Positions 9,435 to 17,936 of a stretch of 64,000 nt of DNA are shown piece by piece. The first letter of the stretch is position 1. Each line of letters starts with the position of its first letter. The position numbers were made by a program, and so were the translations under genes. The stretch spans positions 1-64,000 of the forward strand of contig JAWKLG010000021.1 in assembly GCA_041392845.1 (NCBI GenBank), in the 5' to 3' direction. The notes beneath the pieces were generated by a model. The model saw only the letters and a program-made list of their open reading frames with translations. It was not told the DNA's origin and ran no database searches. Source of the DNA: JAGQWW01 sp041392845. GTDB taxonomy: Bacteria > Bacteroidota > Bacteroidia > Chitinophagales > Saprospiraceae.

Positions 9435-10319
9435 CTATCGGATAGTTTTTGAAAGGGTATCTGTTGACTGGCTTCCAAAATAGCCATGCCCATTCGTAAT
9501 GTTGGAAAATAAATATTGCGGTTCAGCAAAAAAAGTTTCAAGGTCAATACGATCATGCGTATAATAGGACTGTAGGAAATTTTTGTAGGAATTGGAAATA
9601 GTTGAAACCTGCAGGTATGCCCTTCCTTCCATTTGAAGTTCTTTTGGAATCTCCACTGAAAATACCACATTTAGCTTTCCATTTATTTGCTTTAAAGTTT
9701 CTTTTTCTAAAAAAATAACCCTTTGATCTCGGAAATTTTCATAACGAACATTATTTGGTAAGGAAACCGTACCTGGTTGGATAATTTGAAACCTTCCCAA
9801 GTCATCCTTCAATGCGATATATACATCAATCAGTATTCCTCCAAAATCAGAATCAGGAAAAGCTAACGCAGTGCTTAATTCAAATAACTGCAAATAATAA
9901 CCAGGAAAAATGGAGTCAAGCCCGCCAAGAGTATCCAATTCAAATTCCAAAATTTCAGGTTTATCAACATGGACTTCTTCAGATGAAACAGGTAGAAAAT
10001 TGGGATGTGAAACCTCAAGCCGGTATGATTTATCTTTCAACAAAGCCAAAGGAACATTATAATAACCTGTTTTGGGAATACTTCTAAATGTGGTTATGGG
10101 TAAATCTGGTCCGGATATGGTTACCTCACAATCCGGAAGTCCGTTATATCCACTTGGAGCTTCAGGGAACGATTGTCCAACATAAACTTCTACAATACTA
10201 TCTTTCATCAAACCCGCTACAACCAAAGCTGGTTCATGTTCGGGAATGTCCAATTCCAATACTTTCACGCAAGAGGAAAAAAGTATTAATATCCCAAAGA
10301 ATACTCCGGTTGATTTCAT
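9435..10319 (-). CDS. DUF4249 family lipoprotein
   Basis: 294-residue predicted lipoprotein; signal peptide with lipobox FSSC (Cys17), then LELDIPEHEPALVVAGLM and VYVGQSFPEAPSGYNGLPD, the N-terminal DUF4249 signature. It sits upstream of the TonB receptor on the same strand with a gap of about 125 bp that contains the receptor's own promoter candidate. The order DUF4249 - TonB receptor - DUF4249 suggests two alternative or cooperating accessory lipoproteins for one receptor. Function in molecular terms is not known. Confidence 0.82.
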   Translation of the reverse strand: MKSTGVFFGILILFSSCVKVLELDIPEHEPALVVAGLMKDSIVEVYVGQSFPEAPSGYNGLPDCEVTISGPDLPITTFRSIPKTGYYNVPLALLKDKSYRLEVSHPNFLPVSSEEVHVDKPEILEFELDTLGGLDSIFPGYYLQLFELSTALAFPDSDFGGILIDVYIALKDDLGRFQIIQPGTVSLPNNVRYENFRDQRVIFLEKETLKQINGKLNVVFSVEIPKELQMEGRAYLQVSTISNSYKNFLQSYYTHDRIDLETFFAEPQYLFSNITNGHGYFGSQSTDTLSKTIR

Positions 10320-10370
10320 TTGACAAAGGTCAGACTTTATTTTATAATTTCCTTATGAACGATTTGCGAT

Positions 10371-10400
10371 AAAAAAAGGCTGCCGGATTTGGCAGCCTTC
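10371..10400 (-). terminator. Intrinsic terminator of the small lipoprotein gene
   Basis: Minus strand: GAAGGCTGCC, loop AAATCC, GGCAGCC, then TTTTTTTAT. Perfect 7-bp GC stem followed by a T7 tract, 24 bp after the stop codon. Confidence 0.85.
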
Positions 10401-10423
10401 AACTAAGCAAGTTTTATAAGGGT

Positions 10424-10888
10424 TTATGGTGCAGATACAAATGTTATTAAGCAATTTTGAATTTCACCGTCCACAGTTGTCTCCTCCCAATACAATTGCA
10501 ACTCATTTTCTTTCACCTCAAGCAATTCCATGGTCTGGATTCCTTGGTCTTCTTCGTCAAAAAGTTTGACATGAACTTTTTTGGTTATTTCGTCATAGTC
10601 CCAGGTTCCTAACTTTTCATGTTGTACTTGTACACTAAAACATTTGGTTGCCCCCTGATCTTTTTCAAAGGACTTTCCCTCTTTTTTAAAAAAAATGATA
10701 TCGTCTAACTCACATTCATCCATCTCATCTGTACCTGAAAAGGTAAAACTCCCAATGGTCATCTCAAAGTCCTTAACTACCCAGCCGTTCCTTGTCAGCA
10801 AGTCTTCGTCAGATAGTTCAATGGTTTCTTTTTTACAGGCGCTTAAAAGCAAGATTCCTGATACCGCCAAAAACAAAATCTTTTTCAT
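10424..10888 (-). CDS. Small lipoprotein, lipocalin-like pattern
   Basis: About 154 residues. A signal peptide with lipobox LSAC is followed by KKETIELSDEDLLTRNGW, then a domain of alternating beta-strands (DEMDECELDDIIFFKK, KLGTWDYDEITKKVHVKLF). This layout, a W residue near the domain start plus a GTWxxD strand, resembles the lipocalin-like lipoproteins common in Bacteroidota, but I cannot assign a ligand. I prefer the ATG at 10888 (MKKILFLAVSG); another ATG at 10897 would add three residues. Monocistronic with its own terminator. Confidence 0.75.
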   Translation of the reverse strand: MKKILFLAVSGILLLSACKKETIELSDEDLLTRNGWVVKDFEMTIGSFTFSGTDEMDECELDDIIFFKKEGKSFEKDQGATKCFSVQVQHEKLGTWDYDEITKKVHVKLFDEEDQGIQTMELLEVKENELQLYWEETTVDGEIQNCLITFVSAP

Positions 10889-11078
10889 ATCAAACATTTT
10901 AAGATCAATTAATAGGTTTTAATAATTTTCAAAGCGCGCTTTTAAGTACCGGTATAAGAAAGACAGACAGACTTAAGATTACCCTAAAAAGATTTTTATT
11001 TTTTTAGAAAAAATCCTGAAAACCCTTGTTTTTAAAGAGTATTCATAAATAACTATCTTGCCTGCAAATCCGTATTTT

Positions 11079-12569
11079 ATGGAACATTGGGGACTACTTT
11101 CCATCCTGCCACCTATCATTGCCATCGCCTTAGCCATTCGAACCAAACAGGTCTTTTTTGCGCTGGGTCTTGGCGTGTGGTCTGGTTATCTTATTTTGGA
11201 AAATGGCAATCTGCTTGATAGCTTTTTTGCCACCCTTCAAGGAATTATTACTGTCTTTGAAGATGCCGGAAATACCCGAACCATTATTTTTTGCGCCCTG
11301 GTGGGAGCACTCATTGTTTTGATGCAACGTTCCGGCGGAGTGGAAGGATTTATTCTAAAAATAAATGAAAGACTCACCAAAATAGAGCAAACATCAGGTC
11401 CGGAACACACCAGAAAAATCGTCCCCATCCTTGCCTGGTTACTCGGAGTGTTGGTTTTTGTAGAAACAAGTATTTCCAGTTTAACCGTAGGAACACTTTT
11501 CAGACCCTTATTTGATAAATTAAAAATTTCAAGAGAAAAACTAGCCTGGATAGCCGATTCAAGCTCTGCACCTGCCAGCATTTTAATTCCTTTCAATGGT
11601 TGGGGAGCATTCATCATGGGACTGTTGGCCGGATTGGGATTTGAAGATCCTTTTTCTACCATGATAAAAGCATTGCTCTTTAATTTTTATCCGATTCTTA
11701 CCCTCCTTATCGTTCCGCTTTTCATATGGATGAACTGGAATCTAAAAGGAATGAAAAAAGCAGAAGAAAGAGTCCTCAACTCTGGAAAAGTTCTTCCGGA
11801 TGGCGCTCAACCAATGGTCAGCGATGAAATCACCTCTGTAGAAACAAAAGAAAACATTCAACCGAAAGCCTTCAATATGCTGGTGCCACTTGCCACTATG
11901 GTCTTTTTAATGCCAGTTATCTTAGCTTATACCGGTTGGGAGGAAGCACTGAAAAACACCGTACAAGGAAATTTTGCTGATACCCTTTTTACCGCGATAG
12001 GAAAAGGCTCCGGCTCCACTTCGGTACTGGCAAGTGTTACGATTTCTATTCTGGTAGGATTTGTCCTTTACATGAGCCAACGAATTTTCAACCTGGCAGA
12101 ACTTATGGACATGACCCTGAAAGGAATTTCAGGTTTGGTACCTCTCGCTATCTTGATGGTCCTGGCATTCGCCATCGGATCAGTTTGCAAACAATTGGGA
12201 ACCGGCCTCTTTTTGGCAGAAGTAAGCAGTCAATATTTATCTCCCGGATTAATCCCGGCCATCATTTTTGTAACCAGCAGTATCATAGCTTTTTCAACAG
12301 GAACCTCCTGGGGTACCTTTGCCATCATGCTGGCCATCGCAGTTCCAATGGCAAGAGAAATGGGAACAGATGTTTATTTGGCAATTGCAGCAGCTTTGGG
12401 CGGTGGAGTTTTTGGTGATCATTGTTCACCTATTTCAGACACAACGATTATTTCGTCTATGTCCGCAGCTTGCGATCATGTTGATCATGTAAAAACTCAG
12501 GTACCATATGCATTGATTGCAGGATGTCTTACTCTGGTTTTATATCTGATAAGCGGATTTGCTCTTTGA
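11079..12569 (+). CDS. Na+/H+ antiporter, NhaC family
   Basis: Inner-membrane cation/proton antiporter, about 496 residues with roughly 11-13 hydrophobic segments. Family hallmarks are IADSSSAPASILIPFNGW in the first half and GVFGDHCSPISDTTIISS near the C-terminus, the latter characteristic of NhaC-type proteins. A TTG at 11058 would add seven residues, but the ATG at 11079 directly precedes the first membrane helix, so I chose it. The 3' end overlaps the convergent SulP gene by 41 bp. Likely role is sodium or pH homeostasis; the exact ion is inferred from the family. Confidence 0.88.
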   Translation: MEHWGLLSILPPIIAIALAIRTKQVFFALGLGVWSGYLILENGNLLDSFFATLQGIITVFEDAGNTRTIIFCALVGALIVLMQRSGGVEGFILKINERLTKIEQTSGPEHTRKIVPILAWLLGVLVFVETSISSLTVGTLFRPLFDKLKISREKLAWIADSSSAPASILIPFNGWGAFIMGLLAGLGFEDPFSTMIKALLFNFYPILTLLIVPLFIWMNWNLKGMKKAEERVLNSGKVLPDGAQPMVSDEITSVETKENIQPKAFNMLVPLATMVFLMPVILAYTGWEEALKNTVQGNFADTLFTAIGKGSGSTSVLASVTISILVGFVLYMSQRIFNLAELMDMTLKGISGLVPLAILMVLAFAIGSVCKQLGTGLFLAEVSSQYLSPGLIPAIIFVTSSIIAFSTGTSWGTFAIMLAIAVPMAREMGTDVYLAIAAALGGGVFGDHCSPISDTTIISSMSAACDHVDHVKTQVPYALIAGCLTLVLYLISGFAL

Positions 12570-14322
12570 TTGGTTCTACTTGATCACATTCGAGGAATAT
12601 CCTGGCAGTACATTTTTTGCAAATGTCAGGATCAAGTTGAGCAAAAATGGATTCAATTGCTTCCCTTTTGGATGGGAAAAAACGATCATCACCAATATCA
12701 GCCTTGTATCCTCCTTTTATAAGTGTCTCCTGTGCATCCAGTTTTAATCCAGCTATGTACAATTTACCTCCATTCAAGGCTACCCTTTTTGAAAGTTGTA
12801 CCAACCATTCAGAACCAGCCACATCAATGAAATTCACCCCGGAAGCAACCAATAAAATATTCCTTTGGGTTCCATCCAGGTGGTCCAAAACCTGGGCAGC
12901 AACATGATCCACCGCCCCAAAAAACAAAGACCCGTCCAATCTCAGGATTTTCAACTGAGGACATTGTTGTAAATCCTTCCTTTGGAGGTTGATGAACTTA
13001 CGTAAAACATCTGACGGGTCAGGAGCTAAAACTTTCAGTCTTGGTTTTGAAGTTCTCCTTAAATAGAAGAAAAGGGAAAATAACATTCCGATATAAATTG
13101 CAAACTCAAGATTCAACAACATGGTCGACAAGAAGGTAATCGCCAACACTACAGATTGTCTTTTACTTGCCTTTATAATCGTTCGAATTCCGGGTACATC
13201 AATCAGGTTATAACCTACCAGAAAGATGATGCCCCCCATCGCTGCCATAGGTAAATGTGCGGTAAGTGGTCCAACAAAAAACAATAATAATATGAGCAAC
13301 AGGGCAGAAAAAATGGCAGAAAGTGGTGTACGGGCTCCTGCTGTCACATTGATTCCTGAGCGTGAAAATGAACCACTACCGGCGTAAGAAGAAAAGAATG
13401 CTCCAATCGTGTTTGCAAGTCCCTGTCCTATAAATTCCTGATTGCTGTTGATCTGTTGCCCGGATTTAGTTGCGATTGATTTTGCAATGGCAGCGGCTTC
13501 TATTAAACCTAATAGCGCAAGAGCAAATGCATTGGGCCCGAGCTTTTGCAGGGTTTTAAAAGAAATATCCGGCATACTGAAGGGTGGAAGTTGGGTCGGA
13601 AGCTCACCAACCAATCTCAATACAGATCCTCCTCCGAGTAAATAACCCAAAAAGGATCCTGCAATCAAAGCAATCAACAAATGGGGAATCTTAGAACTTA
13701 TTTTTTTTAAACCAAAAGCCAATCCTGCAGTAACAACCGCTACCAGAACAGCAATCCAGTTTATTTGATGCGTATTTTTAAAAATATAAATAAAGGTCTC
13801 TACAATCGTACTACCCGAAGGTACAGGCATTTCAAATATCTGTTTCAATTGGCCAACCATGATCAAAATGGCTGCTCCTGCAGTAAATCCAACTATGACT
13901 ACATGGGAAACAAAGTTTACAAATGCACCCATCCTTGCCAGACCCAGACCCAATTGAAATATCCCTGTCAATAAAGTTAAGCTCAATGCCAATCGAATAA
14001 AATCAGGTGACCCTTCCGGAGCAAATTGGGAAACCGCCGAAAATACTACTATGGAAATAGCCATTGCCGGCCCGGTCACCATATGTCTGGATGAACCAAA
14101 AAGCGCTGCGATAACAGGCATTATCATAGCAGAATACAATCCAAAAATAGGAGGAAGTCCGGCTACCATCGCAAAGGCTACACCTTGAGGTAAAACCATT
14201 ACAGCGCCGGTCAATCCGGCAATAAAATCCGCTTTGAGGCTGGTCTTGTTGGCTTTAGGAAGCCATTCCAGGAAAGGAAAAATCTTTTTTAATTGTGTAT
14301 TATCCAAAACCCTGTATTTCAA
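12529..14322 (-). CDS. SulP family inorganic anion transporter with STAS domain
   Basis: 597-residue inner-membrane transporter. The N-terminal SulP core begins with ADFIAGLTGAVMVLPQG and FGLYSAMIMPVIAALFG, and continues through NTIGAFFSSYAGSGSFSRSG, a conserved SulP stretch, over roughly residues 25-420. A cytosolic STAS domain follows (about 455-560: LKILRLDGSLFFGAVDHV and NFIDVAGSEWLVQL). The last 35 residues carry a CKKC pair and FLECD that I do not see in standard SulP tails. Substrate could be sulfate, bicarbonate or another oxyanion. No sulfate-assimilation or carbonic-anhydrase gene is adjacent. Confidence 0.9.
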   Translation of the reverse strand: MKYRVLDNTQLKKIFPFLEWLPKANKTSLKADFIAGLTGAVMVLPQGVAFAMVAGLPPIFGLYSAMIMPVIAALFGSSRHMVTGPAMAISIVVFSAVSQFAPEGSPDFIRLALSLTLLTGIFQLGLGLARMGAFVNFVSHVVIVGFTAGAAILIMVGQLKQIFEMPVPSGSTIVETFIYIFKNTHQINWIAVLVAVVTAGLAFGLKKISSKIPHLLIALIAGSFLGYLLGGGSVLRLVGELPTQLPPFSMPDISFKTLQKLGPNAFALALLGLIEAAAIAKSIATKSGQQINSNQEFIGQGLANTIGAFFSSYAGSGSFSRSGINVTAGARTPLSAIFSALLLILLLFFVGPLTAHLPMAAMGGIIFLVGYNLIDVPGIRTIIKASKRQSVVLAITFLSTMLLNLEFAIYIGMLFSLFFYLRRTSKPRLKVLAPDPSDVLRKFINLQRKDLQQCPQLKILRLDGSLFFGAVDHVAAQVLDHLDGTQRNILLVASGVNFIDVAGSEWLVQLSKRVALNGGKLYIAGLKLDAQETLIKGGYKADIGDDRFFPSKREAIESIFAQLDPDICKKCTARIFLECDQVEPIKEQIRLSDIKPE

Positions 14323-14352
14323 CAGTTTGATAGTAAAAAGCAGTACAAATCT

Positions 14353-14949
14353 CTATCTACCTTTTAAAAAATCATAAATCGTCATCCCTTTTTTATAAAA
14401 ACTTTCAAGGGTTTGCATATTCAAAAGGTAATTATGGCGGTAAAAGACCATGAAATAACCAATCCCTTCCAGCGTCCAGTTCTTTTCTACCGTAAACATT
14501 TTCAACATATCCTCATCAAACAATTTCCTTAAGCGGTATTCATCGTCGCTTTTTAAAAGGTACTGATTTGAAAATTCCGGGCTCTCTTCAAAATCGATAT
14601 CCTGCATACCCAGGAAGGAACCAATTTTATGAAAGAAATTTTCGGGTTTCATCAAAAATTCCGGCAATCCCAATTCTTTGGATTGAATGAAAAATACCGA
14701 GGTATAAAACTTTTGGGTTGCTTTACCGGTGCTGATTACATATTTATAATCAAACAGGTAAACTTGTTCTTCAAAGAAATCCGTTTTTTTATGCATCATA
14801 TTAAAGATGCTCTTTTTGATTCCCTGATTAAAAAGTTTGAAATCCTGTAATCGATTTATCAAGCCCCATTCTTCTTCTCCAACAAACTCCAACTCCAAAT
14901 CAAATGCGAGTTTTTTCATTTGTGAGGTTCTAAAATCAGCATTCCACAT
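14353..14949 (-). CDS. Conserved hypothetical protein
   Basis: 198-residue soluble protein without signal peptide or membrane helices. Notable stretches are EEQVYLFDYKYVISTGKA, LPEFLMKPENFFHKIGSF, DIDFEESPEFSNQYLL and DEDMLKMF. From memory, similar blocks (a DYxY strand, then LPxFxLRPE, then DIDFxxxPEFS) occur in uncharacterised proteins of many bacteria, but I know no function. It sits between the SulP gene (30 bp after it) and the IYD-like gene (11 bp before it), all on the same strand, so co-transcription is likely. Confidence 0.65.
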   Translation of the reverse strand: MWNADFRTSQMKKLAFDLELEFVGEEEWGLINRLQDFKLFNQGIKKSIFNMMHKKTDFFEEQVYLFDYKYVISTGKATQKFYTSVFFIQSKELGLPEFLMKPENFFHKIGSFLGMQDIDFEESPEFSNQYLLKSDDEYRLRKLFDEDMLKMFTVEKNWTLEGIGYFMVFYRHNYLLNMQTLESFYKKGMTIYDFLKGR

Positions 14950-14960
14950 CGTCGTTGAGT

Positions 14961-15626
14961 TTAGGTGTAAAAAATGGAAACATCTTCCAAAGGTTTCCGC
15001 TCCAAATTTGGCACTGTTGCATCTTCAGTCGGATACCCCACCGGAACCAATAGAAAAGGCCTTTCATTATCAGGACGGTCCAATATTTTTTGTAAAAAGT
15101 TCATCGGACTGGGTGTATGGGTCAAAGAAACCAAACCGGCCTGATGAATGGCCGTCAATAAAAAACCACTTGCCAGTCCTACAGATTCATTGACATAATA
15201 GTTTTTCTTTTTATCACCCGATTCGAGTTCGTATGCTTTTTTAAAAACAATAATCAACCATGGTGCAATTTCTAAAAACGGTTTCTTCCAGTCCGTTTCA
15301 AAAGCAGCCAAATCATTCAACCATTCATCCGACATCCTGCCGTGGTAATTGATATATTCTTCTTTCTCCGCTGCTTCTTTGATGGCTTTTTTAATATCAG
15401 GATTACTCACCGCACAAAAAGTCCAAGGCTGTTTGTGAGCACCTGATGGCGCTGTGGAAGCTGTTTTAATGATATTTTCAATGATCGCCTTCGGTACCTT
15501 TTTATCAGAAAAAAAACGAAGCGACCTTCTTTTATCCATCATTTCATAAAATTGCCGGCTCCGCTCAAACATTTCATCTTCTGAAATTTGCAGGCCTTCA
15601 AATGGTATGTGCTTTGGTTCAGGCAT
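14961..15626 (-). CDS. Iodotyrosine deiodinase-like nitroreductase-fold flavoprotein
   Basis: 221-residue FMN-dependent oxidoreductase. The N-terminal RRSLRFFSDKKVP and TAPSGAHKQPWTF and the C-terminal PFLLVPVGYP and EDATVPNLERKPL match vertebrate iodotyrosine deiodinase almost word for word. The lid residues that hold the amino-acid zwitterion in that enzyme (human Glu157, Tyr161, Lys182) align with Glu90, Tyr94 and Lys115 here, with identical spacing. This argues for a halotyrosine reductive dehalogenase rather than a generic nitroreductase or BluB. A bacterial enzyme of this type is known from Haliscomenobacter hydrossis. Physiological substrate in bacteria is unclear. It is the likely first gene of a three-gene run with the unknown protein and SulP. 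Confidence 0.88.
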   Translation of the reverse strand: MPEPKHIPFEGLQISEDEMFERSRQFYEMMDKRRSLRFFSDKKVPKAIIENIIKTASTAPSGAHKQPWTFCAVSNPDIKKAIKEAAEKEEYINYHGRMSDEWLNDLAAFETDWKKPFLEIAPWLIIVFKKAYELESGDKKKNYYVNESVGLASGFLLTAIHQAGLVSLTHTPSPMNFLQKILDRPDNERPFLLVPVGYPTEDATVPNLERKPLEDVSIFYT

Positions 15627-15676
15627 TGTATAATTTATTTATAGGCTAATATTAGGTTCCGCTATTTCACAAACCC

Positions 15677-15704
15677 CGTAATTCGTAAACCGTAAACCGT
15701 GAAT
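15677..15704. repeat. 7-bp tandem repeat tract (CGTRAAY, 4 copies)
   Basis: Four consecutive 7-mers: CGTAATT, CGTAAAC, CGTAAAC, CGTGAAT. The same unit on the opposite strand (RTTTACG) recurs at 19766 and around the IS element at 44111. It lies in the 265-bp gap between two divergent genes. Confidence 0.75.
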
Positions 15705-15869
15705 CCATCCTATTCCAATCAAATGCTCACTCTTCATAAAACTTGACTTACAAAAAAAGGAGCTATCTTTTTATGGCTTTCTGCGAAATTAAAAAAATAG
15801 GCTAAAAAAGCTTTTGCACTCAATTTGCACATTTATTTGAATCCGTTTACGGTTTCCATTCAGGAAAAT

Positions 15870-15877
15870 TATTTTTG
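15870..15877 (+). promoter_or_regulatory. Candidate -7 box for the HEAT-cyclophilin gene
   Basis: TATTTTTG, a full TAnnTTTG match, 14 bp before the ATG; no -33 TTG at normal spacing, so tentative. Confidence 0.35.
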
Positions 15878-15891
15878 CGGAAACGAATACG

Positions 15892-17892
15892 ATGAGAAGA
15901 CTTCTAATTGCATTTACCCTCGCTACCTTGTTTTTTGAATGTGTGCCTTTTGAAGAGAAGGTGATAACAGAAGTCAATGTAGATACCAAGGACCCCGTAT
16001 TTAGAAAAATCAGGGATTTTCAGGATAAAAATATGGTCGATAGCCTTTACCGCTACTTCCGCCATGAAGATCCTACCTACCGATACCTTGCAGCTAATGC
16101 TTTTGGAACCATTCAGGACAGCACTGCGCTGGACAGTCTGGCAAAACTTTTAACTGACAGGATTGAATTGGTACGAACAGCTGCAGCATTTGCGATTGGC
16201 CAAACCGGTACCTTAAAGGGTGAGCTTTTGCTTATGCAAGCTTTTGATCAAAAAGATACGGCAGGTTTTTATAAAAAATCAAATGCTGCGATTTTAGAAG
16301 GTATCGGAAAATGTGGCACGGATGAAATGCTCGAAAATCTGGCTGGAATCACCACCTACAAACCCACAGACACAACACTACTGGAAGGTCAGGCCTACGG
16401 AATTTACCGATTTGGGCTTAGAAAAAAATCGACAGACGATGGCACCAAACTGATGGTAAAATATGCATCAAACGATGCCTACCCTCAAAGCGTAAGATTG
16501 ATTGCTGCCAACTATTTGTACCGAACCGCAGACCTAAATCTTGATAAATATGCCGAAAATCTGGTGACAGCATTTACAAAAGAAAAAAATGCTGATATCA
16601 GAATGGCTCTTGCCATTGCCATTGGTAAAACCAAATCCGACATAGCCAGGGATGCTTTGACAGGATTGTTGGGTGCAGAAACTGATTACAGGGTTCAATG
16701 TAACATGATCAGGGCACTCGCCAATTTTGATTACCTACAGGTTAAAGATCCCATTCAGGCTTCTTTAAAAAACAACCACCACCATGTAGCACTGGTTGCT
16801 GCACAGTATTTCAGAAATCACGGAGTGCCGGAAGAAGGCAGATTGTATTATCAATGGGGTATGGATAGTGTAGCAAGGGACATCAAATTAGAATTGTATG
16901 CAGCTGCTCAAAAATACCTGCCCAATTATTTTGAAGGGACCAAAGGGCAAATCAATTACGAAATAAGAAGAACCTTTGAAGAAACCAATGATCCTTATTT
17001 GGCTGCCAAAGCCATGGACGCTTTGGCTGAATTTGGTTGGAATTTCAGGTACATCATTGAAAAATCAAGTATTTCCGACTTCCCGGTAGTTAGAACTGCA
17101 GGAATTCGCGCACTTTCTACCATCTGTTCTTCCGAAAACTTTGATCAGTTTTTTGGATTGGGTTCCAAGACCGTGAAAAGGGAAATTGCACTTTCTTTAA
17201 AAGAAGGTATTAAAAATGGAGATCCGGGGGTCATAGCAGAAAGCGCCATTTTACTCAGAAATCCAAAAATGGAATTCGGAGCTTTCTTCGACAGCCTTAC
17301 TTTTATGAAAGATGCTTTGAGCAAATTGAATTTGCCTAAAGAAATTGAATCTTTCAATGAGTTAAATAAAACCTATGCGTTTCTAAACGGAGATCCAGAG
17401 CCCGGCCCTCAACCGGTTGAGTACAATCATCCGATCGACTGGAATGTGTTGGATGCCTTGGGAGAACAAAAAAAAGTAAGCATAGAAACTGAAAAGGGAA
17501 CCATTGAACTTGAAATGTTACCGGACCTAGCACCCGGCTCCGTGTGCAACTTTCTAACCTTAGCCAAAGACGGTTTTTTCAATGGTAAAAACTTCCACAG
17601 AGTAGTACCCAATTTTGTAGTTCAGGGAGGATGTCCCAGAGGCGATGGTTATGGTTCATTAGATTACACCATTCGTTCTGAATTCTCTGATTTGCACTAT
17701 GATAAAGAAGGTTGGGTAGGAATGGCTTCTGCCGGAATAAATACCGAAGGGACTCAGTTTTTTATCACCCACTCTCCTACCCTGCATTTGGATGGACGTT
17801 ATACCATTTTTGCAAAAGTTTCATCGGGGATGAATGTAGTGCATAAAATTCTTGAAGGAGATAAAATCAAACAAGTCAGTATCAATAAATAA
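15892..17892 (+). CDS. HEAT-repeat lipoprotein with C-terminal cyclophilin (peptidyl-prolyl isomerase) domain
   Basis: 666 residues. The N-terminus (MRRLLIAFTLATLFFEC) looks like a lipoprotein signal with Cys17. Residues about 30-500 are alpha-helical HEAT-like repeats (YRYLAANAFGTIQDSTALD, RTAAAFAIGQTGTLKG, IRMALAIAIGKTKSDIARD). The cyclophilin domain starts near 529 (VSIETEKGTIELEML) and keeps NFHRVVPNFVVQGG (Arg570, Gln578) and GTQFFITHSPTLHLDGRYT, so the active site is plausible. Probably a periplasmic or outer-membrane-anchored folding factor, with the HEAT solenoid as a protein-binding platform. gcvT follows 44 bp downstream, but no functional link is evident. Confidence 0.88.
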   Translation: MRRLLIAFTLATLFFECVPFEEKVITEVNVDTKDPVFRKIRDFQDKNMVDSLYRYFRHEDPTYRYLAANAFGTIQDSTALDSLAKLLTDRIELVRTAAAFAIGQTGTLKGELLLMQAFDQKDTAGFYKKSNAAILEGIGKCGTDEMLENLAGITTYKPTDTTLLEGQAYGIYRFGLRKKSTDDGTKLMVKYASNDAYPQSVRLIAANYLYRTADLNLDKYAENLVTAFTKEKNADIRMALAIAIGKTKSDIARDALTGLLGAETDYRVQCNMIRALANFDYLQVKDPIQASLKNNHHHVALVAAQYFRNHGVPEEGRLYYQWGMDSVARDIKLELYAAAQKYLPNYFEGTKGQINYEIRRTFEETNDPYLAAKAMDALAEFGWNFRYIIEKSSISDFPVVRTAGIRALSTICSSENFDQFFGLGSKTVKREIALSLKEGIKNGDPGVIAESAILLRNPKMEFGAFFDSLTFMKDALSKLNLPKEIESFNELNKTYAFLNGDPEPGPQPVEYNHPIDWNVLDALGEQKKVSIETEKGTIELEMLPDLAPGSVCNFLTLAKDGFFNGKNFHRVVPNFVVQGGCPRGDGYGSLDYTIRSEFSDLHYDKEGWVGMASAGINTEGTQFFITHSPTLHLDGRYTIFAKVSSGMNVVHKILEGDKIKQVSINK

Positions 17893-17936
17893 TACCTTTA
17901 AGCCTAAATAATTGACCAATTAAAATCAAAAGATAA

